NCBI GenBank assembly: GCA_023512835.1
Contig: CM042090.1
Span: forward strand, 19,250,356 to 19,314,355
Origin: Taxillus chinensis
Taxonomy: Eukaryota; Streptophyta; Magnoliopsida; Santalales; Loranthaceae
Length of the DNA: 64,000 nucleotides
Direction: 5' to 3'
Shown here: positions 50,227 to 62,261 of the stretch, one piece after another
How the letters are laid out: the number at the start of each line of letters is the position of its first letter
Numbering within the stretch: the first letter of the stretch is position 1
The notes under the pieces: generated by a model
The model's input: the letters and a program-made list of their open reading frames with translations, nothing else
Told to the model about the DNA's origin: nothing
Database searches by the model: none
Program-made: the position numbers and the translations under genes

Positions 50227-52705
50227 ATATGCAAGTAAATTGTATCCTCTCCATAAATCATCTTCGAATTCGTTTCTTTCAGTTGCTCTAATTCTAGGAG
50301 GTCGGTCATTCCCGCATGTTTTTAGGCATGTCTGAAGGATCCACTGTAATTATCAACATGTAAATCGATTTATGAAAGATTATGTACTGTTGAAGCTTGA
50401 CCTAAACTTGCATAGGCTGAGGCGACCTATTTTAGTTGTTACATGTAACATGTTTGAAGCAACCAGACAATCCAGTGTTTTATTATTATCATTATTCTCG
50501 CACAACATATTAGCTAGGAAGACAGGCAAAGAATAGGGACCGCTCTAGTGGCAATTCATGTGCTTCACATCACAATCAAGATATTAATTGAATTTATTCA
50601 TACATGCGTGCCACTCGTGACCCTAAATTAATATATCCAAACATCATTCTTAGTTTTGATCAAGTTAAGATTGAGATTAAATCAAAGATTATCCCTTTGG
50701 GTCACCATGTTCCAGAATCTCCACGCTGAGATCAAATTATCTTGAATATGCTAAAAAATAACAAAAATAAACTCTGAATCATTATCATAGACAATAGGAA
50801 ACGGAAAAAATAAAAGAAAAAAAAAAAAAAAAAAAGGATATGGTTGCAAATGAAATAAAATAAAAAAGACATAAATATTTTTTTTGTTTAGAGTCCGGTT
50901 GGGCAATAAGTAAAAATTAAAACATGGAAAAAGAAAATAAAAGGGCGTTTTATACATTGTTTACAATTGGAAAATCAACAAAACTATGTTCTTAAAAATG
51001 TCATTTTATCATGGCATTCCTCGAACTAAGTTTGAATAACTACAAAACATCATTTAAGTTAAAATATTTTAATGTTATATCTTTATAGGCTTTTATCATA
51101 TTTTATTTTTAAAAATTTATATGAGATTTAATTTTAAAAAATACATATATTTTAAAACACAAAATTTAAAATCTAAAAGATGAAATCAAAACATTACTGT
51201 ATCCACTTTCCATCTCCCATCATTCATCGACCCATTTGGATGCCGAGAGGAATGACCTTTCACGGATTGCCACGTCGGACCCACCATCTGCGCAGCGCCG
51301 TGAGGCGGTGCTAATCCAATGCGGGCTAGCGTATGTTTTCATTGTAGGCTGGCCCTCTCCCCCTCCTCTCTGACTCTTGCTTTACGCTTGCTTATTCTTT
51401 CATTGTTGGTTCTTCCTCACAACGGTTTGAGTTTTTAAGTTGGGTTTGGAGAGCCCCTCGAGAGGAGAGCCTTCATGAGAGCTTCTGTTTTTATGGGCCC
51501 GGGCGGGCAATATTAAATGCGCGCGCGCACACACACACACCGTTGTGTGTGTATATATGTATGTGTGTGTGTGTATCGTGGAAGCCTCTTTGAAAATTCC
51601 CAAACTCGTTTCGTCAAACCCATTTGGGGTTTTTGACGAAAACCCAACAAATAATTGTGAGCATTTTTTATTTTCTTTTTTGTGTTTGCGTTTGGTTTGC
51701 TATTGACTTTTGGAGGTTTCAGTTTTTTCGCCTACAATTCAATGATTTTCAATCTTCTGGTAACCCCTTTTCATATTGCGGGTCGCCTCTCAACTGTTCC
51801 CAAGGGATTTCGATTTTCCTTCTTGTTTCTTCTTCTGGTACGGCTGCTGTGTTTTTTTGATTTCCTCGTACCGTTTACCCGGGCTGGGTTGGGTTGTTGC
51901 TAGATTTTTCTGTGCACTCGAAGAATATGTTTTGAAGCTCTTCGGTTCGTGGGTGCTGATTGACTGTTGCACCCGATTCGGATTCGTATTTGATCTGGGT
52001 TTCTTCTGCAGCAGGTTCGTTTCCTGTGATACCCTTTTACCGATGGTTCTATGATGGCATTTCAGCTTGCTCATTGATTCAGGAATGCAATGTTCTTGGC
52101 AGTGGAATAAATTGCGTATGCTGCTTTCACCGTCTCAGACCAAGGCCAATTCTGAGCCCAGGTGAAACCAAAAGGGGTAGTAGGTGGGGTCGCTTGCCCC
52201 CTGAGATTGAGCTGGAAGTTAATGCTGCTTTTGCCTGACGGAGTGAGTATTTGTGATGCGCCTTGGAGGCAATTTTCGTTTCCCCTACGTTTATGACAAT
52301 AGGGCATGCTCGTGATGTGATGTTTTTCATCGTGAACCCTTGTTCCCAGTTACAAAAGAAGAAAAATGTTTGGTAATTTGGGCTGTTACGTCTGCTATGT
52401 TACTGTACAATTTGAGTCAATAGATTTCTTTAATTTGAATTTAGCCTCTCATATTTCTTAAATCCAAATGTATGCACCTAGAATTGCGAATTAATTCACA
52501 AGGGATCCTCTTTGTGAAGCTGAAACTTTGCCGTCTATTTGGCTTGGTGATTTGTACATCCCTATGCTATTCAATTTGAAAACCCTAGACTGGACTTTTC
52601 TCTATGTTGACTACACAATTTTATTTTGTTTTTGTTTTTTTGTTTTTTTTTTTTTTTGCGGTAGGAGAAAGCTCTTTTGGTCATGATTAGATAGTATTTC
52701 CTCAT
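50227..52705. other. Spacer: 5-phosphatase 3' UTR and DA1 leader region
   Basis: The first 300 bases should be 3' UTR. From about 50740 to 51180 the DNA is AT-rich with a poly-A run at 50817-50835. From 51230 it becomes GC-richer and looks like the DA1-family promoter and 5' leader. It contains a GC/CA/TG alternating tract (51518-51576), TTC- and T-rich stretches and several short upstream open frames (for example 51624-51860). A leader intron ending shortly before 52706 is likely (T-rich run at 52626-52658), but I cannot place its borders. No separate protein-coding gene is supported. Confidence 0.55.
51518..51576. repeat. Alternating GC/CA/TG/TA dinucleotide tract
   Basis: A run of GCGCGCGC passes into (CA)n, then CGTT, then (GT)n, TATATATG and more (GT)n. 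The CA and GT arms are inverted copies around CGTT. The tract is alternating purine-pyrimidine over most of its length. It lies in the presumed DA1 promoter or leader. Confidence 0.85.
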
Positions 52706-55700
52706 ATGGGTTGGCTTCGCAAATTTCTTAAAGGCACGAGCCATAAACATTCAGAGGTAAATCTCCTTTCCTCGTTATATCTGTCTGTTTAGTTCTACAC
52801 AACATTCTTTACACGGATACCATACCTGTTGTTTTGGAAATGGCGGGTTTTGCTGAGCTTTGTAAAATTTATTTTCCTCCTCTGACATATATATATTGAC
52901 GATGGGCCTGATTGTAGGATGCGTGGTCTGGCCTACCTGTGCCTGACAATGAAGATATTGACCATGCGATCGCGTTATCTCTAGAGGATGAAGATCGGAA
53001 AAGAAAACAAGTGTTGGGTGAGTATTTAGGCAAAGTTGATACAATTAACAATTCATAAAAAGAATATATAATTCATCTTTTGAAGCAAAGTTGTTATACA
53101 ATTCATTTTTGTATTTTGGTTACATGATTTTTTTATTTTATTGGAGTTGAAGTTTAAATCTTGATTTTGTAAAAACGTATATATGTTCAGTAAGAGAGTG
53201 GATTTGATTTAAAAAGAATGTGTGTTTTTTAAAAATTAGGTTCACAGAAATTGAAAAGAAAAAAAATTATATGGTGGTCCAGTTAATAAATTAGCGAAAA
53301 TAAAGAAAAAAATGGTCCCATAACAAAAAAATAAGTTTGGATTTAAAAATAGAAAACGATTGTAAAATGCTTTTAAAAAAAGTGACTTGACCCAGACTTT
53401 TTTCAAACCATACTTTAAACCCTGCCTGTAAAATCATGTACCAAACAAATAAAAACACATGGGGCCTGGATTTTTATGTTTCAAATCTGGTAATTGTGGT
53501 TCTGAAACAGAACCAAACACCGCGTAAGAGAATGCTGTTTGTGAAAAATTCTTTCAGGAAAAGAATATATTGTTAACTAATGAGGGGTCGCAATATGTGT
53601 AGTGGTGTAGCACTGCTGAACTGCTGCTATTACTCTACTGAAATTGTGGCCATAAATTATTTAATTCAATGCTTACGCCAGTGTTTTTAAAATTTTACAT
53701 TATGTTTGTTTTTTTTCATGTTTACCCCCCTGACATACATTTATTATGTGGCTAAATCCAGTCCACGTTTACTTTATGGCTTTGTGTGCACGTCTTTTGA
53801 CTATATAAGTTTCCTATCACATGCCATCTGTTATTGTAAAGCGAAAGAACAAATGGGTTGAATTAATTTAGTGATAGATCATTTGAAGACAACTGCAATA
53901 AAATGTAGTTATGCTTTGTTCTTCCCCCTGGCATTAGTTAGACTCGATAGGGTTGAAGATTGGTGGGAAGGGATTCATTAATCATATAGGTCTCGACTCT
54001 GGAAGAGTCTAAATTTAACACTTACTAAAAGGTGCCTCCTCTGATATGGGAACTAGATACATCATCCATTCAACGTACAGCTTCTTTGTGTGAACTATAA
54101 TGTGTTGTGTTTTGGTTTGACATGATGCTCATCAAAGCTGAATGTGGGAAACACAATTCAGTTAATATGTTTGTCATATATTAACTTCTTAAACATTTGC
54201 TTTTGAATTTTTATTGTTATTTATATATATGGGCTTAACTTTTCTCCAGCGGCAGTAGAATTCAAAGTTTATAGCCCATTTCAAAATTGTTGCCGTTTTT
54301 CTAACAATTTTAAAGTAGTCTCCCATATCACGTTCAACCCAGCTTCTCTTTTGTCAATTTGCTGTCAAGTGCCAACCTGACTTCTGGCATCTCCTGACAA
54401 TATGCATCTTCTCTAGCGTCCTACCTGTTATAAAATTCCAACTTCATAGATTGAGAAAGGAAGCAGGAAAAAAAGGAACAGATGCTCATCTCAGTCCTAA
54501 TAGTACACTTATTGAGAAAAGTCCAAGAGAAAAAGGAAACCAGTACAGTTGATATAAAAGAGGGGAATGGTCTTTGAGAGAGATGAGCTTCTTCAATGCT
54601 AATTACTTAAAATGACAGTCATATCATCAATAATAATGTATTTCAGGGGAGAGTCCTCATTCTTGCATTTTTTCACCAGTGTGATGGATTGCAAATCTAT
54701 ATTCTCCACGATCACATAATTGCATCACAAACTCTTAGTTTCCCTGATTGTTTACTTGCTCAAATTTTCAACTGTCCAATTGAATCACTTCATGAAGCAG
54801 ACACCTGCAGCTAGGACATGCGTCACAATTATGACATTTAAGTTGTTGGTGGAGACAAGCGTGAGAAATCTAGGCACTTCCCATGCCTCCTCCAGTTTTA
54901 GTCATCTGAGTAGTCTCATTCCCAGAGAGAGACAGAGGGAGGGAGGGAGTCCCAAACTGTCACTTGTTCTGGAGTCACCTGTGAAGTCTTATTGCCGCGA
55001 GAGAGTAGCCCTTACCTCTCCAGTATGTATCATCGTGACCTTGCTGCAGATTGCAAAACCTGAGCCCACAACTTTTGCTCATTTATCTCGTATAAGATGT
55101 GAAGACGTAAAGCTGCTGCTGTGAATTGTGAATTAAAAAATTGTTAAAAACGTCATTGTTTTTGGACTGCTGCAGAGTTCAATCTCTCAAGCTGCAGTAG
55201 AAAAGATATTCCAATTGTGTGTGTGTAAAATAAAGCTTTCCTACTAAACTTAGAGAAGGTCAAGATTCAACTGTGGTGGATGGAACTGTAATATAATACC
55301 GTATCTTGTATATTCATTATTTCCTGGGTAGAATGACTACTGATTCATAATTTTCTCAGAGATCATGAATTGATTTATTTTTATTATCTCCATTAATATC
55401 TCAAAGTGATTGGGTAGATACTGGAACTCAACTAGAAGAAGATGAACTACTTGCCAGAGCCATACAAGAGAGCTTGACTGTTGAGCCTCCTCAGCAATAT
55501 GAAAATGGATATGGTCATGGGAATATATATCAACCTATCCCATTTCCTTATTCAACAGGGTTCAGGTATGTAATTCTTTTCCTTATGAAATAGTCTTTTT
55601 TAAACTTAATAAATGAATAAATTACAAGGCGAACTGCATATATCCTATATGCATGTGTTCCTCCTAGCATGTTTAATACTGGAAATTTGCTCTCCTTTCC

Positions 55701-58367
55701 ATTTTTACCCGGACTGGGAGGCAGTGCCAAAATGTTATGTAAATGTCTCTTAGGAAGCATGAGTTGAATAATACTAGTTGTCATGATGATATGGACTTTC
55801 TAGTTAAGACTCAAGTATTAGTTTGTTGGTATTAATTTCAGAATTTCTACCGTAAAAGAAACGTTCATGAAACTTTTATTCATTAGTAAATTGTAGGCAA
55901 CTGTTACATTTATGATATTTTACCCTCTTTAGTCGTTTAGTGTGTGATTTAATCAGACATTACGATTATTTTTTCTTTTCTTTTCTGTAGGGTTTGTGCT
56001 GGATGCCATACTGAGATTGGCCATGGAAGATTTCTGAGTTGCATGGGTGAAATTTGGCATCCAGAATGTTTTAGGTGTCGTGCTTGCAACCTACCCATTT
56101 CTGATTATGAGGTGCGAAGTTTTTATCAGTTTGTGTCCACATTATTTTACTCTTGAGTTGACTTAAATGATCTCCCTAGTAGGTTTTCCACTTCTATTGA
56201 CATTTATACTGATGTTTAGTATCATTTCAGTGTGTCTATTGGTTAATTTCTCAATTCCTTCCTCCTGTAGTTCTCTATGTCTGGGAATTATGCATACCAC
56301 AAATCTTGCTACAAGGAGCACCATCACCCAAGGTGTGATGTTTGCACGCACTTTGTGAGTATATCTATTGTTTAGAGACTGGTTTCTTGATTGTCTTCCC
56401 CATGCTGGTACTAGTTCCCTTTAACTTGTTAAATGCCAATGGAAGCCCTATATCAGTTTCAATTCTTTGGGCTGGTATAGTTGTTGACCCCAAAAGATGT
56501 TGGCTCATTTAATATATGAAAATCTATAGTTTATGTTTAATTATTATAATTAGATTTGTAACTGTGGCTTCTTGTTTGTCATTTCATTTTAAAATTGAGC
56601 AAATACCCGTGCATCCCTCATTTATGGTTTCTATTGTTTATTAAAATAATATATATTTTTACAGATTCCAACAAATGCTGCTGGTCTTATTGAATATAGG
56701 GCACATCCCTTTTGGCTTCAAAAGTACTGTCCTTCTCATGAACGTGATGCAACTCCTCGGTGCTGTAGCTGTGAGCGAATGGAGGTTTGTTTGATTGATA
56801 TATCATGTAACACTATCAAGTTTTTAATGTTCCAAAACAAAATTTCGCTAAAATCATATGCAGCCACGAGGTACAAAATACGTTAAGCTTGAAGACGGGC
56901 GGAAGCTCTGCCTCGAGTGTCTGGCCTCTGCAGTCATGGATACAGCTGAATGCCAGCCCCTTTACTTTTCGATAAAAGAATTTTATGAATGTCTACATAT
57001 GAGAGTGGAGCAGGATGTTCCTTTACTCTTGGTTGAGAGACATGCCCTAAATGAAGCTTTGGAAGGAGAAAGGAATGTAAGAAAATAGAACCCTTCTGTC
57101 TGTGGCCATGCCTGTATATTATTGTCTCTGGTTTTACACTCTAATTGTCTCTTCTTCTTCTTCTTCTTCTTCTTCTTTTTTTTTTTTTTTGCTAATCACT
57201 TTGTAACTAATTTTCACTCCATCCTGCGTAGGGCCATCATCACATGCCTGAGACCAGAGGCCTATGCCTTTCTGAGGAACAAACTGTCAGCTCTGTAAGA
57301 AACAGTTTCAAGTACCTTTGCATCACTAAAAAAATAGAGTTCCGTTTTAAATGTGATACAGTTTAAGGTTCATAACTGTCATATTCCCATTTCCGGCAGG
57401 TGTTAAGACCATCAAGAGGCAGGACTGGAGGCCGCACCATGGACATGAGAACGGAGCCTTATAAACTGACGCGTCGTTGTGAGGTGACTGCAATTCTCAT
57501 CTTGTATGGCCTTCCTAGGTATTGATCACTGTCTCTATTTGATGTTTTAACTTATCCTAGTCTGGGACTGCAAAAATATGAGAGTAGATAAAATATGAGC
57601 CTAATGCGATATTTGGACAACCAAGTGGATTTCTAAGACAATTTCACTGCAGCTACCTTTGGCTGAATCTTGGTCACTTTTCGTGACTTCTCTCTGTACA
57701 GGTTGCTAACTGGGTCAATCCTAGCTCATGAGATGATGCATGCTTGGTTGCGACTTCAAGGTGCTCCCTAATTCTGGACCAAGTTTTATCTGGTTTGCCA
57801 AATGCCCAAATTCTATATTGCTTGCCTTTTGATGAGTGTCCATCTTGCTATTTTATGAATTCTTCTGTTTTACTCACTACACACACCAGGGCGAAATTAT
57901 AATTTTAAGAATGATATCCCATTTTGTGTCGCTTTCATCTTTGAATTGGAAATTGTTTAATTAAACCAAACACATTGTATTGTGCTGGGCATGACCTAGT
58001 TTTTCTAGTATTTTTTTTAAATATATTTTGGCCTTACTTGAAAGGTTACCGAATCCCTAATCAAATTGTGGAAGAAGGAATCTGCCAAGTGCTAGCCTAC
58101 ATGTGGTTAGACAACGAGCTCAAGGCCAGCTCATCATCCGGAAGTGATATAGCATCAACCTCGTATTCGTCCTGCTCCTCATCTGTGAGTAGGGACACAC
58201 CATCTCAAGTTGAGAGGAAACTTGGGGAGTTCTTCAAACACCAGATTGTATCTGACACTTCCCCAGTTTATGGGGAGGGTTTCAGGGCTGGTAATCAAGC
58301 TGTGCTGAAGTATGGTCTTCCAAATACCCTGGAACATATTCGGCTGACGGGTACCTTTCCTTGTTGA
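52706..58367 (+). CDS. DA1: DA1-family ubiquitin-activated LIM peptidase
   Basis: DA1 proteins limit organ and seed size. They bind ubiquitin and, once ubiquitinated, act as zinc peptidases on growth regulators. Exons: 52706-52756, 52918-53017, 55418-55565, 55991-56111, 56271-56354, 56665-56784, 56864-57076, 57232-57294, 57400-57518, 57702-57760 and 58045-58367, giving 466 residues in frame. Two UIMs are visible ([15 protein letters not shown], about 28-42; [13 protein letters not shown], about 56-68). A LIM domain follows at about 100-168 ([30 protein letters not shown]), then a LIM-like segment ([20 protein letters not shown]). The peptidase motif is HEMMH at 349-353, with EEGICQV downstream. 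The C-terminal [29 protein letters not shown] and [10 protein letters not shown] are typical. It is a little shorter than Arabidopsis DA1 (532) because the N-terminus is compact. Intron 2 is 2.4 kb. Exact DA1 versus DAR1/DAR2 orthology is not resolved. Confidence 0.94.
57149..57191 (+). repeat. (TTC)n plus poly-T in DA1 intron 7
   Basis: About nine TTC units run into a 15-base T tract, some 40 bases before the exon 8 acceptor at 57231. It provides a strong pyrimidine tract for that splice. Confidence 0.85.
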
Positions 58368-61272
58368 AGAGCTGTCATGGATTTCAGGCCATGACCTTCA
58401 GTCCTACCACGGCAATTGCTTTTTGGATTGGATTAGATAGGCTGTGATGTGAATTCCTCCATTCCATCTGTGTATGTAGCTGTGCCGGTAGTCTCATTAA
58501 TGTACTTATATTATTTTATAAAATTTAATTATTATTTCCCATTTTTTCCATTGCTGAGTCTGGTATATAATATAATTTTTCTATCACCTATTTTGTTCTT
58601 GATTTCAGTCACCACCAATCTTCTCTAACTCTCAGAAACCACCTATTTTGTTCTCCGTTTTTGGTTGTACATCTCCTTGATTCTTTTTTTAATACATATA
58701 CGTAGAATAGATTGAATCAAATACCTTGGATGGACTACAGCTTCTTCTATTTGTAAGGCAGTGCCTTGATATCACCTATTTTGTTCTCTGTTTACCACGC
58801 GGCAATCATTGCTTAAGTATATAAAACTGTCAAGTATCACAAGTATGTTAAGTTTGGTTTGAACTTATTTTGATATGTAATTCTGCGTCTTGAACCGAAC
58901 CATCTCAAAATAAACTCCCTAGACTCAGTTGTTTTGATATGAAGGGATTTTAAGATACTGTCTGTAAAATAAGTGTATTTTACAAATGAGATGGCCGTAA
59001 ATAATCCAAATCTTATCATATTTTGGATTTTTTTATTTTTTTTAAGAAATATGATAAAATTATTTTAATGGTATATCGTTGATTTTATATGCAAACAAAA
59101 TATGTTATATTACTATAAATCTATTTTAAATTATGTGAAACTAATAAGTGCACTTGGCGGTAAATATCGTATTTGATAAATAAGTTTCTCAAATCAAATG
59201 TTTTTATCCCTCATGAAAAAAATGATATATAACCTCATCTGACTTGAATTAAAGTAACCCACGTACGCGTACTTTCAATATAACCAATCTTGATTTAAAT
59301 TTTTAACACTTAGTAGAAATATTGAAAATATGAACAGAAATATAACATTGCATTACACATCCATGACTTTTATAATGTATTGCACTGCTTGCCACAACAA
59401 TTACAACATTTTTCTTCACTAAAAATAATATTTTATTTTACTCTTTCCTTTTATGTAATTTCTATTAAGTTTTGCTATCATATCAATATTAACTAGGATT
59501 TTGAGATTTCAGAATGATTCGATATGTTATGTTTTATCAATTTGAATAATTTTGCATATTGTTGAGTTATTATTGAAAATTATTCCTAAAAATAACTTTA
59601 TGTTTATTGTTTCACCCTCGCATCACTTTTTTTAAAAAATTTAATGATTATATCATTAGCGATCGAGAACCTATAGTTAAAGTAATTTTTTTGTAAAAAA
59701 AAAAATGTAAACTTGAGTGACGCTTTGATCTACTCATGGCACTGCCGTCTGTTCATTATGAATCATTCACTCATTCACCACTCAGATTGTCAGTGATGCA
59801 CGCACTCAAAAACATTTAGATGTAGTAAACCAATGCACCCGTTGACATCTCTCATTCTGAGATATGGTTGGCCAGGGCGGTGCCATGGCACCCACAACAC
59901 CATTTTTGTGGCGCAAAAACGCTGATTTGACTCATTAATATAAGGAGATAATTAGGACCATTGAATTAACTGACCTGTCCGTGAATAGTTGAAGTCAAAA
60001 TGTCAACTATAAAAAAATATAAATTGAAAAGCTCCATGTTTTATGTCCTTGTCTATTTGCTGCTCTTTCAGTAATTCAAAGAAGGATGTTGCAATATTTC
60101 TTTAAATCAAGACTTGTGACTTGAACAAATAAATGATATATAATGGATGGTTTCACTTGTGTTCACTTTTTTCAGACCAGTCACCCGGCAATATTTTTGA
60201 TCAATTCATGAATTGATTCACAACTTATTTTTTATCGAATTATTAGCCTTTTATATATAATTATCAGAATAATAACTAGGGTAGGTTAAACGGTATAATT
60301 AAATAACTAACAATAATAATATAGAAATAAATTATTGTGATTTGTATTTTATTTTATTTGTACGGATAGTCGGTCCAAACAATGTGTTTTTAATTAGTCA
60401 TGGACATTAATTAATCTTCAGGCGGTGGATGAACCATGGTTTGCATAAGGAGTGATTACGATATGATGGAAATAAATCACTTATGATTCAAGCAAAGCCC
60501 AATAAATCTTTTTTAAGATTCTCCCTGTGCTTTTAAATGGTGATTAATTTAGTAAATCGCAGCCTCGGTGGAACTGGATATGCATGGTTCTTATGTTTTC
60601 GATCGAGGGCTCAAGTTTATTAATTGGAGGTTAAAATAATATATTATAGTTTTTACAGTTTTTCTTTTTATAAAACTTTACTACGGTCCGTACTCATTAC
60701 GTAGCAGGGCCTCAAACTCAATGCGCGTGCGCAAGACGCTTGATTAGGCGTTCCGCGTACATAATGCATGGATATTGGCTAGGGAGGGAATTGCGGTGAC
60801 ATCCAATACCTTTTTTTTTCTTTTTTCTTTTTTTTTCTTTTTGTGGTAAAACATTTACCGACCAAACCTCCTTAACCCATCACAGTGACAGTGTGCATAG
60901 AATGTTAACCTAATCTTCTGATTTGATGACGCCATGACGCACAGCTAGCGTACAATACGTAAGTCAATAAGAGTGCCACAATTTCTGTATGGATATAATT
61001 AATGGCCGGATTACGTTTTTAATTAAAGTTCCTACTTCCTAACAAATATATATATATATATAAATATCACACGACACGTGTCTTCTACTGTTCTGCTTGC
61101 AACCAGTATAAGTACTGACATTCTCAAATGCTTCCATGCATTGGAACAAGGAGTACTATATATACTAATTAACTACTGGTTAGCTAGTTCCTCGATCGTA
61201 CGTAGCTAGCCTTAGCATTTTTCTTCGTAAAGCGTCGATCACTGATTAAGAACAATTGAGGGCATATATAAA
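58368..61272. other. Spacer: DA1 3' UTR and citrate-binding-like promoter
   Basis: About the first 500 bases hold the DA1 3' UTR; the phrase CACCTATTTTGTTCT recurs there at about 58586, 58641 and 58775. From 58950 to 60900 the DNA is AT-rich with no recognisable exon or element. From about 61020 to 61272 it is the promoter of the next gene, with an (AT)n tract, a palindromic G-box and a TATATATA at about 61156. Confidence 0.6.
61073..61082. promoter_or_regulatory. Palindromic G-box (GACACGTGTC)
   Basis: A perfect 10-base palindrome with the CACGTG core, which bZIP and bHLH factors bind in plants. It lies about 190 bases before the start codon of the citrate-binding-protein-like gene and about 75 bases before its likely TATA element (about 61155). 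Function is inferred from position. Confidence 0.5.
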
Positions 61273-62261
61273 ATGGGTTCAGCTCTTTGTATATCTCTGG
61301 GCCTATTTGCTGTCCTTTTTTTCTTCTCCGTAGAAATGGAGCAGCCTGCTGGTGTCGCTGCTGCCAGAGCGTTGATTCATCCTCCTCCTACTCCGGCCTA
61401 CCATCCTGATCCCACCGACGGTTTCACTGAAATGGCCTTAGACTCCTCCAACTTCCTCCTCCACAAGCCATACGACAAGCCCGCTTGTGCCCGCTACACC
61501 TATGACGGCGATGTTCACCAGTTTTGGGTGTTCTCCACCGACAAACCTCTCGCCCCGAGCAGCCCTACTTTCCCACGTTCTGAAATGCGCGTAAAAGTAA
61601 TACATTTTTTTTTACTCTAGCCTGTCAATTAAATATATGTGCAGTGTGGGCGTAGAAATTAATTAAAGCCCCATGCATATATGCATAAGTAAATAATGAA
61701 TTATATATATATATGAACATTAATTACCTTCGCTAGCTAGCTGATGGTCATGATACATCTCTCTCTCTCTCTCTCTGTCTATATATATATATATATATAT
61801 ATATTCGGTATTTATTATTAATATTGATGATGTGCAATGGATCGATCGATCAGGGGTACGATTACAGCTCCGGGATATGGCAATTCGAGGGGCAAGGGTA
61901 TGTGCCCAAGGGTACGACGGGAGTGTGCGTGATGCAGGTGTTTGGGGGCTGCGGCCACCCCACCACGTTGATGCTCAAAGTTTATAATGGTTCACTTATC
62001 TATTACAAGGCTCCAATGGTGGCCAAGGACATCTATGACAGGTGGTTTCGACTGAATGTGATCCACGATGCCGATGCCCAAAAGTTGCAGATTTTCATAG
62101 AGGGGAAGTTGGTGAAGGAGAGGTTGTTTCCACCCAATGTAAACTGTACGCTTCCCACCCATTGGTTCCAGTTTGGGGTGTACATGCAGGATAACTTGAC
62201 AGACTACATGGAGTCTCGCTGGAAAGGGATCAAAGTTCTCAAGAAAACTCTGCTGAGCTAA
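61273..62261 (+). CDS. Citrate-binding protein-like, alginate-lyase-2-type fold, secreted
   Basis: Related to the rubber tree citrate-binding protein, a member of the alginate lyase 2 (polysaccharide lyase 7-like) superfamily; whether plant members bind citrate or act on glycans is uncertain. Exons are 61273-61596 and 61854-62261, in frame, 243 residues. Residues 1 to about 30 are a signal peptide (SALCISLGLFAVLFFFSV, cleavage after an Ala-rich stretch), so it should enter the secretory path or vacuole. Diagnostic stretches: DPTDGF near 50, YTYDGDVHQFWVFSTDKP, PRSEMRVK|GYDYSSGIWQFEG across the splice, VMQVFG, TTLMLKVYNGSL, DRWFRLNVIHD and YMESRWKGIKVLKK near the end. Two NGS/NLT-type glycosylation sites are visible. 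The intron is short and holds adjacent CT and TA repeats before the acceptor. No catalytic assignment is possible from sequence alone. Confidence 0.92.
61757..61804. repeat. (CT)n then (AT)n microsatellites in the intron
   Basis: A CT run (61758-61777) is followed after TCT by an AT run (61780-61804) in the only intron of the citrate-binding-protein-like gene, about 50 bases before its acceptor at 61853. Confidence 0.85.

Noticed and set aside
54720..55124. 134-codon open frame within DA1 intron 2
   Set aside because: No family match. It lies inside an intron of a gene with a fully consistent model.
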